From assembly GCF_001761365.1 (NCBI RefSeq), contig NZ_CP017477.1, positions 3,462,001-3,526,000 on the forward strand: a DNA stretch of 64,000 nucleotides, read 5' to 3'. The position numbers and the translations under genes are program-made. The notes beneath the pieces are model-generated. The model saw only the letters and a program-made list of their open reading frames with translations, had not been told where the DNA came from and searched no databases. Positions 45,142-53,782 of the stretch are shown in pieces. Position 1 is the stretch's first letter. Each line of letters opens with the position of its first letter. The stretch comes from Polaribacter vadi. Its GTDB lineage: Bacteria > Bacteroidota > Bacteroidia > Flavobacteriales > Flavobacteriaceae.

Positions 45142-45756
45142 ATGAAACTAAAATGGTACTTTAGTCTACTTTTAATACTTTCTATTTTTCTTGGTTCTAT
45201 ACAAGAAAATACTTTTGTGCCTAATCAAGAAATCGTTTTAGAATTTGTTGACTTTAAGACTGCAAAAAAAGATATTGATAACACCATTTTTAATGTAAAA
45301 GAAAAACTCTTAGAAGCAGGTGCAACAAATATTTTAGTGCAAGAAACTAAAAATGGCGCCTTAAAAATATCCTATTATAGTGTTGTAAATGTTGCTAATA
45401 TTAAAGAAATTCTTTCAGAAGGTCATTTATTAGGGCTTCATAATCCATCAAAAAAGCAACAAGAAAATTTTCCTTTTTCAAAAAACACATCAACTTATAA
45501 TTTAGATGTTTATGAGTTAAGTACAGATGTTGAAATATCAAATTTAGATAAGAATGCTATTTTAGAGATTAAGTACGATGCTCAAAGATTTTCAACAAAT
45601 CAAAATTTTGCATCTTTAGAAAGTGTTCAAGTTAAAGAAGCGAACAAGGTTTTTAAAACATACTATACATTTCATAAAAGTCTTTCAATAGATAAAGATA
45701 ACAAACCACATTGCAAGCCAGAGGTTAGAGCTGGCCCAATTTACTACAATATATAA
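45142..45756 (+). CDS. Hypothetical exported protein, 204 aa
   Basis: I do not recognise a family. The N-terminus (MKLKWYFSLLLILSIFLGS) is a signal peptide or anchor. The remainder is mixed alpha/beta with few cysteines, containing KEKLLEAGATNILVQETKNG followed by LKISYYSVVNVANIKEIL, which has the feel of a small ferredoxin-like fold. The last residues carry HCKPEVRAGPIYYN. It precedes secDF by 165 bases with its own promoter between, so co-function is not implied. Confidence 0.65.
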   Translation: MKLKWYFSLLLILSIFLGSIQENTFVPNQEIVLEFVDFKTAKKDIDNTIFNVKEKLLEAGATNILVQETKNGALKISYYSVVNVANIKEILSEGHLLGLHNPSKKQQENFPFSKNTSTYNLDVYELSTDVEISNLDKNAILEIKYDAQRFSTNQNFASLESVQVKEANKVFKTYYTFHKSLSIDKDNKPHCKPEVRAGPIYYNI

Positions 45757-45849
45757 TCTTTGTAATTGGTGGGTTTTGAATCCTTAAAATCACCATTTTA
45801 CAATTGAATATACTACATCAATATTCAAAAAAAACATTAAAACAAATCA

Positions 45850-45880
45850 TTGTCAAAAAGTACGAGAAGTTATATATTTG
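45850..45880 (+). promoter_or_regulatory. Promoter of secDF
   Basis: -33 TTG (45850-45852), a 20-base spacer, and -7 TATATTTG (45873-45880). A good Bacteroidota promoter, 40 bases before the start. Confidence 0.7.
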
Positions 45881-45920
45881 CCCGTTTTAATTTTTTGACT
45901 AACAAACAACTATAAATAGA

Positions 45921-48890
45921 ATGCAAAACAAAGGACTTATTAAAGTATTCGCAATCCTTTTTGGATTAGTGAGTTTATACCAATTATCATTTACATTTTT
46001 AGCAACAAAAGTAGAAGATGATGCAATAGCATATGCTAAAAATTTACATCCAGAGGAAAATGTAAAAGAAATCGCAAAATCTGAAAGAAAATATTTAGAT
46101 AGTGTAGCAAACAAAAAAATTATAGATTTAGGAATTGCTTCTTATTCTTATGATGATGTGAAAGACAAAGAGATGAATCTTGGTCTTGACTTAAAAGGTG
46201 GTATTAATGCAATTTTACAAATTTCTGTAAAAGAAGTTTTAATCAGTTTATCGAACGATTCTAAAAACGAAGCGTTTAATAAAGCATTAGCAGCTGCAGA
46301 CGAAGCACAAAAAAATAGTAATGCCAATTACTTAGACTTATTTTTTGAGGAATTTGAAAAAGTTGCAGGAACTACAAAATTAAGTGATCCTTCTATTTTT
46401 GGAACAAAAGCTTTAAGCGAAAAGATTTCTTTTGATGAAGGAAATCTTAGTGTTAGAGAAACTTTACAAGAAGAAATTAATAGTTCTATAGGTACTGCTT
46501 TCGAAGTTTTAAGAAGTAGAATAGATAAATTTGGAGTAACACAACCAAGTATTCAAAGAATTGGTAATTCTGGAAGAATTCAAATTGAATTACCAGGAGC
46601 AAGAGATATAGATCGTGTTATAAAATTAATTACAAGTAAAGCTGAATTACAGTTTTGGGAAGTACATACAAATGCAGAAGTTCAAAACTTTTTCTTTGAA
46701 GCGAATGCAAAAGTTGCTGAATTATTAAACGAGAAAACAGTTAACGAACAAGAAAATGATACCATTAAAAAAGATGATATTGATGCTTTATTAGGTGAAG
46801 AATCAGATTCTACAAAAGTTCAAAAGAATTTATTTACATATTTATTACCAAATATAGCACAGTCTCAGGAACAAGTAACTTCTTTAGTAGCTCAAGCTAG
46901 AGTTTTAGATACTGCAACTGTAAATAATTTATTAAAGAGAAAAGAGATTAAATCTTTATTGCCAAATGAGTTAAAGTATGTTAAATTTTTATGGGATTAT
47001 AAATCTAATAAAAGTGATGATGGTACTGCTGAATTTATTGGTTTATACGCAATTAAAGGAAGCAGATCTGGAAAAGCTAATATAGAAGGTGATGTTATTT
47101 TAGATGCTGGTCAAGTTTTTGATCAACTAAACAAGCCAGAAGTTAGTATGACAATGAATAGCTCTGGTGCAAAACAATGGGCTAAACTAACAGGTGATAA
47201 TACTGGAGGTTTTGTTGCTGTTGTTTTAGATGATTATGTGTATACTGCACCATCAGTACCTGGAGCAATTACTGGAGGTAGAACTTCTATTTCTGGAGGA
47301 AGTATGACAGTTGCAGAAGCAGAAGATATTTCTACAGTATTAAAAGCTGGTAAATTACCTGCTGCTGCAAGAATTATTCAAGCAGAAGTTGTTGGGCCAT
47401 CTTTAGGACAAGAAGCAATTGATGCAAGTTTTATCTCATTTGGTATTGCTATTTTAATAGTTTTACTTTGGATGATTTTATATTATGGAAAAGCAGGATT
47501 GTATGCGGATATTGCTTTAATAGTGAACATCATCTTTATTTTCGGAATTTTAGCATCCTTTAATGCAGTGTTAACTTTACCTGGAATTGCAGGTATTATT
47601 TTAACAATTGGTATGTGTGTGGATGCCAACGTAATTATTTTCGAAAGAATTAAAGAAGCATTAAGTTCTAAAAAAGGGTTAAAGCAATCTATAGAAGAAG
47701 GTTTCTCTATTAAAGGAGCTTTATCTGCAATTATAGATGCTAACATTACAACCTTATTAACAGGTATTATTTTATATGTTTTTGGAACAGGACCTATTAA
47801 AGGATTTGCTTTAACATTAATTATCGGAATTTTAACATCATTATTTACAGCTGTATTTATTACTCGTATTTTAATTGATGGAGCAGTTAACAAAGGTGCT
47901 AACTTAACATTCAATACATCAGTTTCTAAAGGATGGTTTGAAAACATTAACATTCAGTATATTAAGAAACGTAAAATTGCTTACGTTATTTCTGGTACAC
48001 TTATTATCATCAGTCTTATTTCTATTTTTACAGTAGGTTTAAAGCAAGGAGTAGATTTTAAAGGAGGTCGTTCTTATGTTGTGCGTTTTGAGCAATCTAT
48101 GAATGCTACAGAAGTAGCAGAAAGTTTAAAAGCTTCATTTGGTACAGCTCCAGAAGTAAAAACGTATGGAGATAATAATCAATTAAAAATAACAACAGCT
48201 TATAAAATTGATGAAGAAGGGCAAGAAGTAGATGAAGATGTTCAAAATACTTTATACACAGGTTTACAATCTTATTTAGGAACAACAACCTATGAAAACT
48301 TTAAACCAGGTTTTGAGAAAAATGGTGCTGGGGTTATGAGTTATATGAAAGTAGAACCTACAATTGCAGATGATATTAAAACATCAGCCTTGTACTCTGT
48401 TTTTGGTTCGTTACTAATTGTATTCTTATATATTTTATTACGTTTTAGAAAAATATCTTATAGTTTTGGTGCAGTTGCAGCAGTTTTTCATGATGTTTTA
48501 ATAGTATTAGGTGTGTTTTCTATAGCTTATAATATTATGCCTTTTGATATGGAAATAGATCAATCTTTTATTGCAGCGATTTTAACTGTTGTTGGGTATT
48601 CATTAAACGATACCGTTATTATTTTCGATAGAATTAGAGAATTTACCAACGAAAGAATTGGAAAACGAAATGTTTTAATTAATGACGCAATCAACAAAAC
48701 TTTAGGAAGAACAATAAATACTTCTTTAACAACTTTGTTGGTAATGTTAGCTATTTTCTTTTTCGGAGGCGATTCTATTAAAGGATTTATGTTTGCATTA
48801 ATTGTTGGTATTGTTGTAGGTACGTATTCATCTATATTCGTGGCGACACCAATAATGTATGATACTACTAAAAAAGACGATAAAGAATAA
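45921..48890 (+). CDS. secDF: Fused protein translocase subunit SecDF
   Basis: The protein has 989 residues. The SecD half has an N-terminal membrane segment, NLGLDLKGGINAILQISV (D1), LRSRIDKFGVTQPSIQRIG, and GCMCVDAN-like GMCVDANVIIFERIKE. The SecF half starts after about 660 with GVDFKGGRSYVVRFEQ and GYSLNDTVIIFDRIREF. Twelve membrane segments are expected. It uses proton motive force to help SecYEG complete protein export. Fusion of SecD and SecF is usual in Bacteroidota. The SecD part carries a long periplasmic insertion (about 250-340). Confidence 0.96.
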   Translation: MQNKGLIKVFAILFGLVSLYQLSFTFLATKVEDDAIAYAKNLHPEENVKEIAKSERKYLDSVANKKIIDLGIASYSYDDVKDKEMNLGLDLKGGINAILQISVKEVLISLSNDSKNEAFNKALAAADEAQKNSNANYLDLFFEEFEKVAGTTKLSDPSIFGTKALSEKISFDEGNLSVRETLQEEINSSIGTAFEVLRSRIDKFGVTQPSIQRIGNSGRIQIELPGARDIDRVIKLITSKAELQFWEVHTNAEVQNFFFEANAKVAELLNEKTVNEQENDTIKKDDIDALLGEESDSTKVQKNLFTYLLPNIAQSQEQVTSLVAQARVLDTATVNNLLKRKEIKSLLPNELKYVKFLWDYKSNKSDDGTAEFIGLYAIKGSRSGKANIEGDVILDAGQVFDQLNKPEVSMTMNSSGAKQWAKLTGDNTGGFVAVVLDDYVYTAPSVPGAITGGRTSISGGSMTVAEAEDISTVLKAGKLPAAARIIQAEVVGPSLGQEAIDASFISFGIAILIVLLWMILYYGKAGLYADIALIVNIIFIFGILASFNAVLTLPGIAGIILTIGMCVDANVIIFERIKEALSSKKGLKQSIEEGFSIKGALSAIIDANITTLLTGIILYVFGTGPIKGFALTLIIGILTSLFTAVFITRILIDGAVNKGANLTFNTSVSKGWFENINIQYIKKRKIAYVISGTLIIISLISIFTVGLKQGVDFKGGRSYVVRFEQSMNATEVAESLKASFGTAPEVKTYGDNNQLKITTAYKIDEEGQEVDEDVQNTLYTGLQSYLGTTTYENFKPGFEKNGAGVMSYMKVEPTIADDIKTSALYSVFGSLLIVFLYILLRFRKISYSFGAVAAVFHDVLIVLGVFSIAYNIMPFDMEIDQSFIAAILTVVGYSLNDTVIIFDRIREFTNERIGKRNVLINDAINKTLGRTINTSLTTLLVMLAIFFFGGDSIKGFMFALIVGIVVGTYSSIFVATPIMYDTTKKDDKE

Positions 48891-48909
48891 AGTCTAAATA
48901 TTATAATTT

Positions 48910-48966
48910 AAAACCGTTTTCTTATATGACACTTAAATAAGTTTAGTATAAGAAAACGGTTTTTTC
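48910..48966 (+). terminator. Terminator of secDF
   Basis: Long stem AAACCGTTTTCTTATA (48911-48926) with TATAAGAAAACGGTTT (48947-48962), then T run. Confidence 0.88.
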
Positions 48967-48983
48967 CTTTAACATATACCTAT

Positions 48984-48991
48984 TATATTTG
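48984..48991 (+). promoter_or_regulatory. Promoter -7 box of hpt-adk (TATATTTG)
   Basis: Perfect TAnnTTTG only 7 bases before the ATG at 48999, so the transcript is likely leaderless or nearly so. Confidence 0.65.
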
Positions 48992-48998
48992 CAATCTT

Positions 48999-50117
48999 AT
49001 GAATATTTTAAAGCTTGACGATTTATATTTTAAACCTTATATCCATAAGGATGAAATTACTCGAATTGTAAAAAAATTAGCACACCAAGTAAAAGCAGAT
49101 ATGCCAAAAGACGAAATACCTGTTTTTGTAGGTATTTTAAATGGATGTTTTTTATTTGCTGCTGATTTTATAAGAGAATATAAAGGAAATTGTGAAGTAT
49201 CTTTTGTGAAGTTAGCTTCTTATCAAGGCACAACTTCCACAGAAAAAGTAAAACATTTGGTAGGTATCAATGAAGACTTAACAGGTAGAACTGTTATTAT
49301 TTTAGAAGATATTATAGATACAGGCTCAACTTTGCAAGAAATTTATAATATTTTTAAAGATAAAAATGTAAAAAAATTAAAAGTAGTTTCGTTATTTTTT
49401 AAACCAGATGTGTATAGAAAAGAACTCCCAATAGATTATATTGGTAAAAGTATAGCAGACAAATTTATTGTAGGTTATGGTTTAGATTATAATGGATTAG
49501 GAAGAAATTACGCATCAATATATCAACTATCAACAAAACCTAAAATGAAAAACATCGTATTATTTGGACCTCCAGGAGCAGGAAAAGGAACACAAGCTAC
49601 ATTTTTAAAAGATATGTATAATTTAGTGCATATTTCTACAGGAGATGTATTTCGTTTCAATATTAAAAATGCTACTGAATTAGGTTTATTAGCGAAAGAA
49701 TATATGGATCAAGGAGATTTGGTGCCAGATGAAGTAACCATAAATATGTTAAAAGCAGAAGTAGAAAAAAATGCAGATGCAAATGGCTTTATTTTTGATG
49801 GTTTTCCAAGAACACAATCTCAAGCAGAAGCTTTGGATGCTTTTTTAGCTGATAAAGGCGAACAAATTAATGGAATGATTGCTTTAGAAGTTCCTGAAGA
49901 TATTTTAGTAACTCGCTTATTAGAAAGAGGTAAAACAAGTGGAAGAACAGACGATACTGATGAAAGCAAAATTAGAAATCGTTTTAACGAATACAATACC
50001 AAAACTTCAATTTTAAAAAATTATTTTGCAGATCAAGATAAATATTATGGAATTAATGGAGTTGGTTCTATAAAAGAAATAACAGAAAGAATTGCTGAAG
50101 TATTTGATGCTTTGTAA
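48999..50117 (+). CDS. hpt-adk: Fusion of hypoxanthine phosphoribosyltransferase and adenylate kinase
   Basis: The single frame has 372 residues. Residues 1 to about 178 are HPRT: FVGILNGCFLFAADFIREY, VKLASYQGTTSTEKVKHLVG, and the PRPP loop VIILEDIIDTGSTLQEI. Residues about 183-372 are adenylate kinase: KNIVLFGPPGAGKGTQATFL, HISTGDVFR, FIFDGFPRTQSQAEAL, LLERGKTSGRTDD. The kinase has a short LID without zinc cysteines. The join is SIYQLSTKPKMKNIVLF, so the original adk ATG survives inside. HPRT makes IMP/GMP from bases, and Adk balances adenylates. I believe this fusion recurs in Flavobacteriaceae. Confidence 0.93.
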   Translation: MNILKLDDLYFKPYIHKDEITRIVKKLAHQVKADMPKDEIPVFVGILNGCFLFAADFIREYKGNCEVSFVKLASYQGTTSTEKVKHLVGINEDLTGRTVIILEDIIDTGSTLQEIYNIFKDKNVKKLKVVSLFFKPDVYRKELPIDYIGKSIADKFIVGYGLDYNGLGRNYASIYQLSTKPKMKNIVLFGPPGAGKGTQATFLKDMYNLVHISTGDVFRFNIKNATELGLLAKEYMDQGDLVPDEVTINMLKAEVEKNADANGFIFDGFPRTQSQAEALDAFLADKGEQINGMIALEVPEDILVTRLLERGKTSGRTDDTDESKIRNRFNEYNTKTSILKNYFADQDKYYGINGVGSIKEITERIAEVFDAL

Positions 50118-50207
50118 ATTATTAAAATGTTTAAACGTTTAGTTGTTTAAACAATCTGAATATTTCAACATTTATATATTTTAACAAGTACACAAATACA
50201 CACAAAA
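50118..50207 (+). repeat. AT-rich interspersed repeat in the obgE leader
   Basis: Short units AATGTTTAAACGTTTAGTTG and ACAAGTACACAAATACACAC lead up to the obgE start. It resembles the TTAAAC-type leader repeats before etfA, thyA, trpB and trpG. No terminator is seen, so obgE is probably co-transcribed with hpt-adk. Confidence 0.4.
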
Positions 50208-51197
50208 ATGACTGAAGGAAATTTTGTTGATTACATAAAGATTTACGCATCTTCTGGAAAAGGAGGACAAGGATCTGTGCATTTACACAGAGAAAAGTTT
50301 ATAACCAAAGGTGGTCCTGATGGAGGAGATGGAGGACGTGGAGGACATATTATTTTGCGTGGAGACAAAAATATGTGGACGTTGTTTCATTTAAAATTTA
50401 AAAGACACTTTAGAGCAGAAGGTGGTGGAGCAGGAAGTGCAAGTAGAAGTTCTGGTGCAGATGCATCAGATGTTTATATTGATGTGCCTTTAGGAACCAT
50501 TATAAAAGATGCAGATACAGACGAAGTAATTTTAGAAATAACTGAAGATAAAAAAGAAGTTATTTTATTACAAGGTGGTAAAGGAGGTCTTGGAAACTGG
50601 AACTTTAAAACATCTACAAATCAAACACCAAGATATGCACAGCCAGGTATTGATGGTTTAGATGGTTGGTTTAGAATGGAGCTAAAATTATTAGCTGATG
50701 TTGGTTTAGTTGGTTTTCCAAATGCTGGTAAATCTACTTTATTATCTGTTTTAACATCAGCAAAACCTAAAATTGCAGATTATGCTTTTACAACTTTAAA
50801 ACCTAATTTAGGAATTGTAGAACATAGAAATCATCAAACTTTTGTAATGGCAGATATTCCTGGAATTATAGAAGGTGCTGCAGAAGGTAAAGGTTTAGGA
50901 CATCGTTTTTTAAGACATATTGAGCGTAATTCGGCTTTATTATTCTTAATTCCTGCAGATTCTGATGATATCAATAAAGAATATGAAATTCTTTTAAACG
51001 AGCTTAAAAAGCATAATCCTGAATTGTTAGATAAAGAGCGTTTATTGGCTATTTCTAAAACAGATATGTTAGATGAGGAATTACAAGCAGAAATAAAAGA
51101 GGCATTGCCAAAAGGTGTGGAAGCTATATTTATTTCTTCTGTTGCAGAAATTGGCTTGCAAGAATTGAAAGATAAACTTTGGAAAATGTTGAATTAA
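50208..51197 (+). CDS. obgE: Obg family GTPase
   Basis: The protein has 329 residues. The glycine-rich Obg fold ([35 protein letters not shown]) is followed by the G domain: [20 protein letters not shown] (G1), [25 protein letters not shown] (G3), and [10 protein letters not shown] (G4). It acts in large ribosomal subunit assembly and growth control. It lacks the C-terminal OCT domain of Bacillus Obg, as usual in this phylum. It converges with the 51212 gene. Confidence 0.95.
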   Translation: MTEGNFVDYIKIYASSGKGGQGSVHLHREKFITKGGPDGGDGGRGGHIILRGDKNMWTLFHLKFKRHFRAEGGGAGSASRSSGADASDVYIDVPLGTIIKDADTDEVILEITEDKKEVILLQGGKGGLGNWNFKTSTNQTPRYAQPGIDGLDGWFRMELKLLADVGLVGFPNAGKSTLLSVLTSAKPKIADYAFTTLKPNLGIVEHRNHQTFVMADIPGIIEGAAEGKGLGHRFLRHIERNSALLFLIPADSDDINKEYEILLNELKKHNPELLDKERLLAISKTDMLDEELQAEIKEALPKGVEAIFISSVAEIGLQELKDKLWKMLN

Positions 51198-51211
51198 TTT
51201 GATTTTAAGAA

Positions 51212-51928
51212 TTAAATTCCTTTTAATATTTTTCTAGATTCTAGATAAACAATACGATGTTTTTTTTGATTGATTTCGGTCATATTATCAATTTCGCCAA
51301 CAATTTCTTTCAAAACTATTTTAGCTTCTTGTTGTTTATCTATTCTCACTAAAAATTCTGATAATTGCAATCTTTCACCATAATTAGAATAACGGATATT
51401 TGTTTTTCTGAATTGTAATTCAGCTTCTTCAAAATATTTACAATTTTCCAACGCTATTGCATACATGCAAATAGAACCTTTAAAAGAGGTGTCAAGAGGT
51501 ATTTTCTTTCCATAATCCACAACTTTACCATAGTCTTTTATTTCAAAATAACATTGTAAAGCTTTGTTTATAGTGTGAGAATTGGTCTTAAATTTACCAT
51601 CTAAAGCTTTTTCGTAATAAAGAATAGCATTCTTATAATCTTTCTGATTTTTATATTCATCAGCAAGATTTATTTTATTTTGAAAAGTATCTGAAAGCGA
51701 TAATTTTTGTTCTAAATCTTTAATTTTCTTTGTTGGATTTACAACGTCAGTAAGTTTATTTTTGGTGTTTTTAATATTTGTTTTATTTATTATCTGCGAA
51801 AAAAAGTACACTAAAGACCCAATTAAAGGCACAAAAAAGATTACAAAGTACCAGTAGTTCTCGTTTCTGCTTTTATAAACATGAAAGATACAAAATGCTT
51901 GAAAAGCAATTAATATATAATAAAACAT
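51212..51928 (-). CDS. Membrane-anchored TPR-like protein
   Basis: The protein has 238 residues. Two N-terminal hydrophobic segments (about 2-17 and 26-44, with FVIFFVPLIGSLVYFFS) form a PLDc_N-like hairpin. The rest is helical with TPR-like repeats (YKNAILYYEKALDGKFKTNS, FEEAELQFRKTNIRYSN). Cytoplasmic scaffolding or protein-protein contact is likely. The partner is unknown, and neighbours do not settle it. Confidence 0.65.
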   Translation of the reverse strand: MFYYILIAFQAFCIFHVYKSRNENYWYFVIFFVPLIGSLVYFFSQIINKTNIKNTKNKLTDVVNPTKKIKDLEQKLSLSDTFQNKINLADEYKNQKDYKNAILYYEKALDGKFKTNSHTINKALQCYFEIKDYGKVVDYGKKIPLDTSFKGSICMYAIALENCKYFEEAELQFRKTNIRYSNYGERLQLSEFLVRIDKQQEAKIVLKEIVGEIDNMTEINQKKHRIVYLESRKILKGI

Positions 51929-52012
51929 AGGCTGTAAATATAAGCAAAAAGTGATTTTAACCTATAAATATTTTAGTTTACTTGTTATTAAGAATCGTTA
52001 AATGGTAGCTTT

Positions 52013-53782
52013 TTAAAAATCAAACTTATAAGTAATACCTCCTAAAATTTGAAAACCTTGCACATTAAAATTAGCGAAACGTTGATAATCTGTGTTTAAA
52101 ACATTATTTACTTTTAAAAATGCAGAAAATTGGTCATTAAAATGATACCCTCCATTTAAGTTAACATCAACAAATGAACTTAAAGTTTGTATACCACTTA
52201 AACTAGATGGCGAAACTGAACTATATAAAACATCTTTTCTTTCACCTACATAAAAAATATTTGTGGTTGCAAACCATTTATTCGTTGTGTATTTTGCAGA
52301 AAGAGTCGTTTGAACTGTTGGTAAATTCCAAGCTTCTGTCAAGGTTGCCATTTTAAAATTATCATATTGAATGTTTGTTGATAATTCTATATTTTTATTA
52401 AAATCGTACGCTAATTCAGCCAGAATTGATGTAGTTTTTACATCATCATAAAAAACAGAAAACGAATTTCCATATTCAAAACCTCTTAATTCAGTTCCGT
52501 TTACAGTATTAGTAACTCCATTAGATTTTGAATTGTTTCTTACAAACAATGCTTTGTCTTCCTCTTCTTTTATGTTGGCAGAAATATTAAAACTAAGGTC
52601 TTTATTAAGAACGCCATTAAAACCTATAAAAACATTATACTTTTCTGCTGTTTGAGTTATGAATTGAGTTGGAGAAATAAAAGGATTTTCAGTTGTGAAA
52701 TTTCTATAGGTATTGGTTTTGAAATCGCCAAAAACTCCAGCATACACATTTAATTGTTCTTTAATAATTGTTTTTTGAATTTTGATATCTGGATATATTA
52801 AAAAATGATTTACACTATTTTCAGTATCAAAAGAAGCGAAAAGTTTCGTGCCTAATTTCAATGCAAAACCACTAAATGTTGTGTTGTATTCAGGATTTAT
52901 CTTTGCAGTAAAAATCGAATAATTTATCTCATTTTGATTTTGATAATCTCGCTCAAAAGTTCCGTTTAAAAACTCTAAAGAAGTGTTTACTTTTAAATTA
53001 TCTAGATTTCTACTGATAAAATCAATAGGTAGATCAAAATTTGTTTTTAGGTTGATTAAAAACTCATTGCTGCTAAACTCATCAGAAAAATAAGAAATAG
53101 ATAGTTCACTTTTATCAATATAAGAATCTAAAAAATCTAGTTCACCAACTACATTAAAGTAATTATAAGTTTGGTTTTCTTCAATATTATCAATTACGTT
53201 ATCAGTAAAAGTATTTTCTTTTAAACCATACCAATTGTAATTATTTCTTTCTGTATTTAAGGTTACTTTCCAATCGAAATAACGCTCTTCTTGCTTATAA
53301 AAAAGACTTGCTGAAAAGTTAGAGAAATCACTATCTAAAACAGTATTATCAATATTATTAAAAGAAGCTGCATATTTTGTAGATAACCCAAATTCACTTT
53401 CATAACGAGTGTGATTATGAATGTAAGCTTCTAAATAGGGAGAAAAATAATTACCAAAACCAGCAGCAATGTAATTGCCATAAATTCGTTCTTTTATACC
53501 CACATCAATACCTTTTACAACTCCACTTTTAGGAATAAAAGTAGAGGCAACAGGTGCAGAAAAAATAGCGTACTCCAATTTCTTTTTCTTGCTCTTATCT
53601 AGCAATTTTAAAGTCGGATTTTTTTTAATTTTATTTGCGTCTGCAATTTCTGGATTGTAGGTTGTAATTACTTCTACTACTTCTGTTTTTACAGTATCTT
53701 TTCGTTTTACAGGAACTTCTGTTTGAGCATTTGCGCTCAAAAATCCTATGGAAATTAAAAATATAAGAAAACCTTTTTTCAT
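52013..53782 (-). CDS. TonB-dependent-receptor-like outer-membrane barrel protein
   Basis: The protein has 589 residues. A signal peptide (MKKGFLIFLISIGFLSANAQ) is followed by a short proline/lysine segment, then many amphipathic strands. The C-terminus, FLKVNNVLNTDYQRFANFNV ... GGITYKFDF, is typical of TonB-dependent receptor barrels. No carboxypeptidase-like or plug domain is evident at the N-terminus, so it is shorter than a standard receptor. It overlaps the TPR gene upstream by one base (TAATG), so the two are translated together and probably work together at the outer membrane. Confidence 0.75.
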   Translation of the reverse strand: MKKGFLIFLISIGFLSANAQTEVPVKRKDTVKTEVVEVITTYNPEIADANKIKKNPTLKLLDKSKKKKLEYAIFSAPVASTFIPKSGVVKGIDVGIKERIYGNYIAAGFGNYFSPYLEAYIHNHTRYESEFGLSTKYAASFNNIDNTVLDSDFSNFSASLFYKQEERYFDWKVTLNTERNNYNWYGLKENTFTDNVIDNIEENQTYNYFNVVGELDFLDSYIDKSELSISYFSDEFSSNEFLINLKTNFDLPIDFISRNLDNLKVNTSLEFLNGTFERDYQNQNEINYSIFTAKINPEYNTTFSGFALKLGTKLFASFDTENSVNHFLIYPDIKIQKTIIKEQLNVYAGVFGDFKTNTYRNFTTENPFISPTQFITQTAEKYNVFIGFNGVLNKDLSFNISANIKEEEDKALFVRNNSKSNGVTNTVNGTELRGFEYGNSFSVFYDDVKTTSILAELAYDFNKNIELSTNIQYDNFKMATLTEAWNLPTVQTTLSAKYTTNKWFATTNIFYVGERKDVLYSSVSPSSLSGIQTLSSFVDVNLNGGYHFNDQFSAFLKVNNVLNTDYQRFANFNVQGFQILGGITYKFDF

